In this document: one piece after another, positions 6,200 to 11,748 of the stretch
Numbering within the stretch: the stretch's first letter is position 1
Layout of the letters: the number at the start of each line of letters is the position of its first letter
DNA from: JBOHHR01 sp050740975
GTDB lineage: Bacteria; Pseudomonadota; Gammaproteobacteria; JBOHHR01
Assembly (NCBI GenBank): GCA_050740975.1
Contig: JBOIEE010000012.1
Location: 1 to 11,748, forward strand
Reading direction: 5' to 3'
DNA length: 11,748 nt
The notes under the pieces: model-generated
Seen by the model: the letters and a program-made list of their open reading frames with translations, nothing else
Database searches by the model: none
What the model was told of the DNA's origin: nothing
Program-made: the position numbers and the translations under genes

Positions 6200-7645
6200 C
6201 TATTTCCCCTGGTTTTGGGTAGAGTGGTCCGTCTTCTCTCGGCATGGGTCGTCATCCGGCGAGCTGGGGCGATCTAACCCCGCGCAGCGAGTCATATCGA
6301 ATGTGGGGTCAAAAGTAGCGCCCGCACAGCGTGCGCCCTTAAAGTTTGCCTGTTGAAGATTCGCACCTTCCAGCTTTGCGCCTTCCAGCTTCGCGCACAT
6401 GAAATTCGTGTGCGACAGGTCAGCGCCTCGTAAGTCAGCGCCTCGTAAGTCAGCGCCTCGTAAATCAGCGCCTCGTAAGTCAGCACCGCGTAACCGAGCG
6501 TTGTCCAACTTTGTATCGACAAGCGATGCTTCATTTAACCATGCTTGCTGCAGGTACGCCCACCTGAGATCGGCACCATCGAGCCGGCTGCGGCACCGGA
6601 TGTCCTGTTGATCACCGGGTACTCGGTTGCACCCCACGAGGTCGTGAAGTCCGGACACGGGCTTCGCTCGCAGGTCGATTTTCGGGAGGACCGCCTCGTA
6701 TAAGGTAGCGCCTCGCAGGTCCTTGCCTTGCAGGTAGAATCGGGAAATGTGCTGCAACGCCTCGTCTTGTGAGGCGTCATTGTTTCCTAGCTGACTGAAA
6801 ACCTCCGGGCTAAGTGTGTTTTGGATGAGGGTAACCCCGCGTAATTCCAGGAAGCCGGGTTTGCCCCATGGGGCTTTTGTACTCCAAGTGCTCGGGGGGG
6901 CAAAGCGCAGCTTGAGAAGCACTACCAAGATCAACAACCCTAGCAAACCGAAAAAACGAAATACCTCCACACCGCGTTTAGATCGTTTCGATAATGTGGG
7001 ATCGTTCAGGTGCTGGCGAAAGATTTTTGGTAACCACCAGAACAGCAGACCCGCCTGGGCGACGAGCGCGAAGGCTTGGAGCGCGGTGGCAGGCCACATG
7101 TCCCGGTAGACGATGAAGCGGTACTGTAGCCACACCGTCACGAGCACCGGTACGATCCCCAGAGGCAAGTAGACACTAAGCCATCCTCCGGTACTCGCTT
7201 TATGCGGACAAGCGAGAAATTGAACGTAAGGAAGCGTGACCAAACGCTCGTAGTACACGGCGCGCTCTTTCAGTGGCAGTGCCACGACGCCGTCTCTAAA
7301 ACGTTGTAATTTCTGCGCAAGTGCTTCGAAGTATACGATGACATACCCATGGTGCAACACCACCAACAACGGGGCTAAAGCGTAGAAACCGACAATAGAG
7401 ATCGGGACGTTAAAAAAAGGTAACGTAACCGCAGTCGCTTTAACGAGCATTTCGTCGGTCGTCGAGGCGACCATGATCCCCACGTAAACACAGAGCGACA
7501 GAAAGGTCATGAGCGCGGTGCTCAAGACGCGTGCCACCTCGTTCGCCAGCTCAAGCTGTTTCGCGCGCAGCGCCTCATTCGTCGGGGTCTCCGACGAGGA
7601 CGGATGCGGCGACGCATCGTGGGGAAACGTTGATACCTGATGCAT
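6200..7645 (-). CDS. Membrane-anchored pentapeptide-repeat protein
   Basis: The 481-residue protein has an N-terminal membrane half and a C-terminal pentapeptide-repeat half. Hydrophobic segments lie near 38-60, 80-108, 153-175, 185-206 and 229-247. Pentapeptide repeats (A-D/N-L-x-x) begin around 305-320 and run from about 355 to 445, including five consecutive RGADL units, giving a right-handed beta-helix. A proline- and serine-rich, probably disordered N-terminus (1-25) precedes the membrane part. Proteins with this layout are common in proteobacteria and cyanobacteria but their function is unknown. The ATG at 7645-7643 has no clear ribosome binding site; no better start exists before residue 46. 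It stands alone, transcribed towards the FecR remnant. Confidence 0.85.
   Translation of the reverse strand: MHQVSTFPHDASPHPSSSETPTNEALRAKQLELANEVARVLSTALMTFLSLCVYVGIMVASTTDEMLVKATAVTLPFFNVPISIVGFYALAPLLVVLHHGYVIVYFEALAQKLQRFRDGVVALPLKERAVYYERLVTLPYVQFLACPHKASTGGWLSVYLPLGIVPVLVTVWLQYRFIVYRDMWPATALQAFALVAQAGLLFWWLPKIFRQHLNDPTLSKRSKRGVEVFRFFGLLGLLILVVLLKLRFAPPSTWSTKAPWGKPGFLELRGVTLIQNTLSPEVFSQLGNNDASQDEALQHISRFYLQGKDLRGATLYEAVLPKIDLRAKPVSGLHDLVGCNRVPGDQQDIRCRSRLDGADLRWAYLQQAWLNEASLVDTKLDNARLRGADLRGADLRGADLRGADLRGADLSHTNFMCAKLEGAKLEGANLQQANFKGARCAGATFDPTFDMTRCAGLDRPSSPDDDPCREKTDHSTQNQGK
6421..6495 (-). repeat. 15-bp tandem repeats encoding RGADL pentapeptides
   Basis: Five 15-bp units start at 6421, 6436, 6451, 6466 and 6481. 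Units 1, 2 and 4 are identical (CAGCGCCTCGTAAGT on the plus strand), unit 3 differs by one base and unit 5 is degenerate. Each unit encodes one pentapeptide coil face, so gain or loss of units keeps the frame. Confidence 0.95.
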
Positions 7646-7830
7646 TCGTCTAAAATGCTGCGCTATCTACACACGGCTGCCGTTCGTACTAATCAATGCT
7701 CTCAGCGAAAACTACGCTGCGTACCTTACCTTCGTTAGCTCTGATCTCGCAGTAATTTTTTTCACAGGACCGTTGTGATTTATGCACGGCTTACTTTAGT
7801 AGTAGGGTAGGTAGGTAGGGAGGAACCGTA
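7646..7830. other. Upstream region of the pentapeptide gene with a GTAG-rich tract
   Basis: No gene is visible. A run of seven T bases lies at 7756-7762 without a hairpin before it. At 7798-7820 the plus strand is a TAG/GTAG microsatellite (TAGTAGTAGGGTAGGTAGG...), with spaced G-pairs that could fold as a two-tetrad quadruplex. No convincing promoter for the minus-strand pentapeptide gene stands out. Confidence 0.5.
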
Positions 7831-7900
7831 GGGTGGGTTAGGCGCGCACTGGGAAAAGCTTTCCGGTTGGCACTGACCCGGATGCGCGCCGTAACCCACC
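7831..7900. repeat. REP palindrome, first pair of the BIME
   Basis: GGTGGGTTAGGCGCGCA (7832-7848) pairs with TGCGCGCCGTAACCCACC (7883-7900): seventeen base pairs with one bulged G. The arms enclose a 34-base spacer. The GGGTGGGTTAGG...GTAACCCACC form is a known type of proteobacterial repetitive extragenic palindrome. Confidence 0.85.
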
Positions 7901-7933
7901 ATTGCGGCGTCGAGCGGATCGTGGCTCCAATCA

Positions 7934-7996
7934 GGGTTACGACGCGCACCAACGCCGAAAGAAAGCGGATAACTTTGCGGGGTGCGCGTCTAACCC
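7934..7996. repeat. REP palindrome, second pair of the BIME
   Basis: GGGTTACGACGCGCACC (7934-7950) pairs with GGTGCGCGTCTAACCC (7981-7996): sixteen base pairs with one bulged C at 7940. The four arms of the two hairpins belong to one repeat family: arms 1 and 4 share GGGTTAG(G/A)CGCGCAC, and arms 2 and 3 share GGGTTACG(G/A)CGCGCA, when read outward from the same end. The bulge thus falls in the inner arm of each unit in a mirrored way, as in a BIME of paired REPs. Confidence 0.85.
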
Positions 7997-8000
7997 AACC

Positions 8001-8203
8001 TTCTATGAGGACCTGTCAAGCCCCCGATGATAGCTGTTAAATGATACGGTGTCCGTTATCGCTCATTTGGGCTCAGGAGCCCGCCTCGCATGTTGGTCTG
8101 GTCCTTCCTGCGCGTTGGTAGCAACGTTTTGTATTGGGGTTATAGCGAATCGAAGTTCGCCCCCTCCACGAAGGCCCAGGGCAGATGTTTGTTACGGTTC
8201 TCG
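8001..8203. other. Spacer between the REP cluster and the RAYT gene
   Basis: No gene is supported. The only clear structure is the short palindrome GGGCTCAGGAGCCC (8069-8082). Frames on the plus strand here run on as antisense of the transposase and are not credible genes. Confidence 0.4.
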
Positions 8204-9070
8204 TCATGCGTTACGCCTGCCCATTTCCTGGTTTACGATCCGACTGATGGTCGAATAGTGCAAACCCACGGCCCTTCCGATCTCGGACAAGCTGTAGTCA
8301 TGTTCGAGGTGGGCACGTCGAATGACTTCGTTGCGACGAGGCAGATCAGCCAGTACGCCTGAGCGAAACAGCTTGGCCAATGCCGGTCGGGCTGCAAAGC
8401 GCTGGGTGCGCGGGATTTCCTTGTTCAGTCGGCGTTCCCGAAGGCCAGGCTGCAAACGTTCGACAAAGGCTGGTCCACCAAGCAGTACCTGTCCCTGCAA
8501 CTTCTCCCAGGGCGATGTCTGGCCGATCCCTGCCGCTACAAAGGCCCGGTACTTGCGCTGGGCCGCCGCCCGCTGCTTGCCGAACTGCGATAGCAGCCAG
8601 TCAACCGTCAGAAATGTGGGAACAGGGGCCAGTCCCGCACTGGCCCGATGACTCGACCAGCGGTAGGTATCCGGCTTGCGGGTGATCTTGGCCCGAACGG
8701 GGGTAAGCACCACATAGCGGCACAGCTCCAGCAGGTAGCTGTCACGTTCCACTAGGATGGCCTTGAAGCGACCCTGGAGGACGTGGCCGACTTTTCCATA
8801 GCGGCGGTTGAAGGTCTGGCTGTACACCCCGTTGAGCTGACGCAGCCCCTTGGATAGATTGGCCTCCGGGGTTTCCAGCAGCAGGTGGTAGTGATTGTTC
8901 ATCAGGCAATAGGCGTGCAGCACTAGATGGAAGCGGACGACCACCCGATCGAGCACGGACAAGAACAGGTGCCGGTCGGCATCATCGAGGAAGATGTCCT
9001 GGCGGGCATTACCCCGAGCCGTGAGGTGATACAGCGCACCGGTAAACTCGATGCGAAGGGGTCTGGCCAT
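8204..9070 (-). CDS. REP-associated tyrosine transposase (RAYT, Y1 HUH family)
   Basis: RAYTs are single-copy relatives of the IS200/IS605 transposases that cut and join single-stranded REP hairpins. The 288-residue protein starts MARPLRIEFTGALYHLTARG, a hallmark of the family. The metal-binding HxH motif is H60-Y-H62 in MNNHYHLLLE, and Y83 in LNGVYSQTFNRRYG is the probable nucleophile. QGRFKAILVERDSYLLELCR and a TYRWSSHRA box follow. The C-terminal end has a helix-turn-helix, SLSEIGRAVGLHYSTISRIV (260-279), a feature of the longer RAYT class. The ATG at 9070-9068 has no strong ribosome binding site, as is common for transposases. It looks intact. REP palindromes lie about 200 bases beyond its 3' end, as expected for its substrate. 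Confidence 0.95.
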   Translation of the reverse strand: MARPLRIEFTGALYHLTARGNARQDIFLDDADRHLFLSVLDRVVVRFHLVLHAYCLMNNHYHLLLETPEANLSKGLRQLNGVYSQTFNRRYGKVGHVLQGRFKAILVERDSYLLELCRYVVLTPVRAKITRKPDTYRWSSHRASAGLAPVPTFLTVDWLLSQFGKQRAAAQRKYRAFVAAGIGQTSPWEKLQGQVLLGGPAFVERLQPGLRERRLNKEIPRTQRFAARPALAKLFRSGVLADLPRRNEVIRRAHLEHDYSLSEIGRAVGLHYSTISRIVNQEMGRRNA

Positions 9071-9192
9071 GGGTGTAGGCTACTGCAGAGCTATGCATAT
9101 AACAAGATCTGACCCTAAGGTTGCAACTAGACCGGCGTGAGGTCCCCGAGCGCCTGAGTCGGGCGAGTTGCGCGGCGTCACGGCGATCGGTC

Positions 9193-9216
9193 CCTTCGAC
9201 TGCGCTCAGGACAGGA
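9193..9216. repeat. 24-bp dispersed-repeat insertion inside the IS110 remnant
   Basis: Compared with the expected family reading DRVKTDRRDA, the sequence here reads DRVNPVLSAVEGTDRRDA. The extra 24 bases include CCTTCGACTGCGCTCAGG, a short motif that recurs in many bacterial genomes as a dispersed element. The insertion is a multiple of three and keeps the local frame. Confidence 0.6.
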
Positions 9217-9450
9217 TTGACCCGATCCCGGCCTTCTTGGGGATGAACGAAGGGGCGACCACCCAGCAGCGGAGTCCCTTCTGGGTGAGGTAGCGATAGG
9301 CCAGTAGCTACAAGGGCCGGCCTCATAGACGAAGACCAGGGCATGGCCCTTGGATTGGAGCTTGCGGATGAGCTTGTCGATGTCGCATTGACGAGTCCCG
9401 ATGGTGCCCAACGAGATCGCTTCAGCATCCCGCTTCTCCGCGGCATACGC

Positions 9451-9480
9451 CACCGCGATCCACCGCGATCGACCGCGATC
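9451..9480. repeat. Three 10-bp tandem repeats causing a frameshift
   Basis: CACCGCGATC is repeated at 9451-9460 and 9461-9470, and GACCGCGATC follows at 9471-9480. One copy is enough to read ESIAVAYAAEK of the IS110 transposase; the extra 20 bases shift the frame. Confidence 0.9.
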
Positions 9481-9679
9481 GACTCCTTATGGACATCCGG
9501 ACCGATGTACAGTGTACTAGAGAGTTTCATGGCTGACCTCCCGGTGAATGTTAATGAAACAGTGTTCATTATGCGGGTCTGGCCACATCGAGGCGAACCC
9601 GCGTTGTATCCGGGGGCGTCAGCCTCGCTCAGCGGAAGTCATAATGTCTAGGCTTCGCTGGAAAGAAAGGAGGGGCGGC

Positions 9680-10498
9680 ATGACGCCTTTTCGGCGCCTG
9701 TACACCGCGGTTAGGGCGGTAGCGTTCGCCGCTGTCGTCTGGTTAGTCAACGCTGCCGTGAATGCGGACGAACTGATCACTCTAAAAACGCGGCCGGGAG
9801 TCACGCAGCCGATTCTGCTGTGGCAGCCGAGTCCAGCCTATCCCCAAGTGGTGCTCTTATTGTTTCCTGGCGCTGGAGGAAAGGTCGGTTTTGAGAGAAA
9901 GGGCAACAGGATCGAAGCGAAAGGGACCTATCTCTTATCGCATCAACGCGATCTGCTCGTACGGCCGGAAGTCGTGGTCGCCGTCATAGACGCGCCCTCC
10001 GACCAGCCGGATATGGATTCAGAGTTTCGGCGGTCGGCGAAGCACTTTGAGGATATGACGGCGGTGGCGCGTGAGTTAAACGACCGCTATCCCAAGGCAC
10101 GACTGGTCATGTTGGGTCACAGTCGGGGGACGGTTTCTGCCGCCTATGTCGCGCAGGCGCTCGGCGACCGCGTTGCGGCCGTGATCCTGATGGCTGGTTT
10201 TTACGAACGAAACCCCTGGCGCGGCGTTGGGCTTTCCGAGTTCGATTTCGACGCCCTGAAGATCCCTGTCCTCATCGTGCATCATGTCAAGGATAGGTGT
10301 CCAAGCACCCTCTTCGGTCCCGCACAGAAGCTCTCGGAGCGTCTGCCGGCGATTATCGTTGACGGACCCGAGGAGGCGAAATCGGATCAGCCCTGCGTTC
10401 CTGGCACGAACCATTGGTTCGATGGAAAAGAGAAGGAAACGCTCGATCAGGTACTCAATTGGATACACGGCAGGGCATGGGCCCGACTGATTCGGTGA
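9680..10498 (+). CDS. Exported alpha/beta hydrolase
   Basis: The 272-residue protein has an alpha/beta-hydrolase core. The nucleophile elbow is GHSRG (146-150, Ser148) after a beta strand RLVML. D205 in HHVKDRCPS and H245 in GTNHWF complete a plausible triad, and FPGAGG (62-67) is a likely oxyanion-hole loop. MTPFRRLYTAVRAVAFAAVV plus WLVNAAVNA is a signal peptide with cleavage probably before DELITL, so it should act in the periplasm or outside. C207 and C239 could form a disulfide. The ATG at 9680 follows AAAGGAGGGG closely; an in-frame ATG at 9644 and earlier codons are less likely because the strong ribosome binding site and the basic signal-peptide start favour 9680. Substrate unknown. 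Confidence 0.85.
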   Translation: MTPFRRLYTAVRAVAFAAVVWLVNAAVNADELITLKTRPGVTQPILLWQPSPAYPQVVLLLFPGAGGKVGFERKGNRIEAKGTYLLSHQRDLLVRPEVVVAVIDAPSDQPDMDSEFRRSAKHFEDMTAVARELNDRYPKARLVMLGHSRGTVSAAYVAQALGDRVAAVILMAGFYERNPWRGVGLSEFDFDALKIPVLIVHHVKDRCPSTLFGPAQKLSERLPAIIVDGPEEAKSDQPCVPGTNHWFDGKEKETLDQVLNWIHGRAWARLIR

Positions 10499-10725
10499 TC
10501 GGCCTTAAATGAAAGGCTAACTCTTATGAGATGCTATGTAGGGCCGCTGCGATATACCTTTTGGCAGTGTGTTAACTATTGAACCAGGTGGCAAGGGCGG
10601 GATAGATTTGCCATCGCCAAGAAGCTGGGGGTGGGTAATCCATAATCCACTGGTCGGACATGTGAAGCACCCCTCAAGATGAGATCTTCCTGGATCCCGT
10701 GAGATCCTCGCGATAGGATTATGCC
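10499..10725. other. Leader region of the cytochrome P450 gene
   Basis: No gene is supported. A weak promoter candidate is TTGAAC (10579-10584) with TAGATT (10603-10608) at 18 bases. Just before the P450 gene, GGATC (10692-10696) and GATCC (10703-10707) could form a small stem among several GAGATC/GGATC repeats. Confidence 0.3.
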
Positions 10726-11748
10726 ATGAAAGGCCGTACCGCCAGCAAAGCTACCTTATCTCTGCCGCCGGGCCTTGACAGCCACCCCCTGATCCAGGCC
10801 TATCGCTTCGCGACCCGACCCCTCGAGCTGCTCGATGAATGCCAGCAGCGTTTCGGTGAGCTCTTTCGCTTGAGGCTGGCTGGGCTGGGCGACTGGGTGT
10901 TGCTATCCTCGCCCAAGGATCTAAAAACGATGTTTAGTGGGTCACCCGAGGTGCTCCACGCTGGTGAAGCCAACCTCAGCGTATTCGCTCCCATCCTCGG
11001 CGACTCTTCGGTGATTAGCCTAGAGGAGAGAGCGCACCTGGAGCGACGGCGGCTTTTACTGCCGCCCTTTCACGGCGAGCAGGTACAAGCCTATTTTCAA
11101 GACATGTGTGACTGCGCGGGACAGATCGTGGGCTCTTGGCACATCGGCAGACCCTTTTCGATGCACCATGAGGCCCAGCGGATCACCCTGCGCGTAATCC
11201 TCAAAGTGATTTTTGGCGTCCGGCGTGATGCTGAGCATGGCCCTCTGGCACGTCTTATCATCAGTCTAGCCAACGTCATCGCCTCGCCGTTGATCTTTAT
11301 GCCGGCTTTGCAGTGGGATCTGGGCCGCTATAGCCCGTGGGGCAAGATCATGCATATCAATCAGCAGACCGATATTGCGATTCATGAAGCGATCAAACAA
11401 CGCCGAGCGGCCCCGTTAGGAGAGGGGAAGCAAGATCTTTTTGCCTTACTGCTGGAGGCTAAACGCGAAGATGGCGAAGGGCTAAGCGATCGCGAACTGC
11501 GCGATGAGTTATTGACCATGCTGCTGGCCGGTCACGAAACTACGGCCACTGCCCTCGCATGGACGTTCGAGCGTATCCTTTCCCTGCCCGAAGTCTACGC
11601 GAAAGTGATGGAAGAACTCGATATCGTGTTTAGCCCTGGTGCGCGCTCACCCGATCGGGTGCCGAAGCTCGAGTACCTCGATGCGGTGATCAAGGAAACC
11701 CATCGCTTCAGGCCGATCATGCCCATTGGCGGCTCGCGCAGGGTCAAG
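10726..11748 (+). CDS. Cytochrome P450, N-terminal 341 residues (runs off the right edge)
   Basis: The frame is open from ATG 10726 to the end of the window. P450s are haem-thiolate monooxygenases. LPPGLDSHPLIQAYRFATRP is the proline-rich start of a soluble bacterial-type P450. The C-helix is ERAHLERRRLLLPPFHGEQV (101-120), the I-helix oxygen-activation motif is AGHETT (268-273), and the K-helix ExxR is E324-T-H-R327 followed by FRP. GGSRRVK at the edge leads towards the meander; the haem-ligating cysteine lies outside. AGGA seven bases upstream supports the start. There is no N-terminal membrane anchor. The LPPFHGE pattern resembles CYP110-like bacterial P450s, but the substrate is not readable and no redox partner is in view. 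Confidence 0.95.
   Translation, partial: MKGRTASKATLSLPPGLDSHPLIQAYRFATRPLELLDECQQRFGELFRLRLAGLGDWVLLSSPKDLKTMFSGSPEVLHAGEANLSVFAPILGDSSVISLEERAHLERRRLLLPPFHGEQVQAYFQDMCDCAGQIVGSWHIGRPFSMHHEAQRITLRVILKVIFGVRRDAEHGPLARLIISLANVIASPLIFMPALQWDLGRYSPWGKIMHINQQTDIAIHEAIKQRRAAPLGEGKQDLFALLLEAKREDGEGLSDRELRDELLTMLLAGHETTATALAWTFERILSLPEVYAKVMEELDIVFSPGARSPDRVPKLEYLDAVIKETHRFRPIMPIGGSRRVK

Larger units (their letters stand above)
9127..9530 (-). pseudogene. IS110-family transposase, broken N-terminal fragment
   Basis: Reading across frames recovers MKLSSTLYIGPDVHKESIAV, AYAAEKRDAEAISLGTIGTR, LQSKGHALVFVYEAGPC, YRYLTQKGLRCWVVAPSFIP, TDRRDAAQLARL and GDLTPV. These are the N-terminal DEDD RuvC-like domain of IS110 transposases, with the first catalytic Asp (PDVHKE), the Glu of YEAGPC and the DRRD pair. 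About 130 of the usual 300-400 residues remain, ending at TAG 9129-9127. The damage is a 20-bp tandem expansion after ESIAV, an apparent one-base loss after GPCSYW, another at KKAG/DRV, a 24-bp insertion before TDRRD, and a shift near RRSG. The original GGGAGG ribosome binding site before the ATG at 9530 survives. The C-terminal half with the Ser motif is absent. Confidence 0.9.

Noticed and set aside
6421..6495. Regular 15-bp repeats considered as a CRISPR-like array
   Set aside because: Units are contiguous without spacers and encode pentapeptides in frame within a longer repeat protein.
8049..8362. Plus-strand frames at the 3' end of the RAYT gene
   Set aside because: They run into antisense of the transposase and show no independent domain or ribosome binding site.
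9573..9602. Inverted repeat GCGGGT...ACCCGC upstream of the IS110 remnant
   Set aside because: Six base pairs with an 18-base loop in moderately GC-rich DNA; too weak to call an element end or terminator.
10606..10642. Short plus-strand reading RFAIAKKLGVGNP, like a resolvase helix-turn-helix
   Set aside because: Only about 13 residues before a stop and no other recombinase sequence nearby; could be chance.

Overview
The window looks like a chromosomal segment of a proteobacterium, most likely a gammaproteobacterium. The evidence is the gene order (a Pcm-like methyltransferase, a single-domain rhodanese and a TolC-type outer-membrane channel, next to a riboswitch-controlled thiC), the Gram-negative outer-membrane factor, and a mixture of a RAYT transposase, REP palindromes and IS110 debris. 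The species cannot be named from the sequence alone.

Layout. 1-119 (-) is the N-terminal part of an AbrB/MazE-like antitoxin running off the left edge, with a convincing promoter and a near-palindromic operator. 120-637 is mostly non-coding, but it holds what looks like the C-terminal scrap of an endonuclease/exonuclease/phosphatase-family protein. 638-2506 (-) is thiC, preceded by a clear TPP riboswitch (about 2589-2676). Back to back with it, 2751-5706 (+) is a tight four-gene run: Pcm-like methyltransferase, rhodanese, tolC and an isochorismatase-family hydrolase, closed by a strong hairpin that overlaps the last stop codon.

5707-9679 is an accessory region rich in decayed and repetitive DNA: a fragment resembling the C-terminal domain of FecR anti-sigma regulators, a 30-bp echo of the end of a RAYT gene, a membrane-anchored pentapeptide-repeat protein (6200-7645, -) whose repeats are encoded by almost identical 15-bp units, a short GTAG-rich tract, a four-arm REP/BIME cluster (7831-8000), an apparently intact REP-associated tyrosine transposase (8204-9070, -), and an IS110-family transposase remnant (9127-9530, -). 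The remnant is broken by a 10-bp tandem expansion, single-base losses and truncation, and also carries an in-frame 24-bp repeat insertion.

9680-10498 (+) is a secreted or periplasmic alpha/beta hydrolase. 10726-11748 (+) is the first 341 codons of a cytochrome P450 that leaves the window before the haem-cysteine loop.

No complete new multi-gene system is visible. The most informative features are the RAYT/REP pair with traces of an older copy, the fresh repeat amplification in the pentapeptide gene, the layered decay of the IS110 copy, and the small gene remnants in apparently empty DNA.
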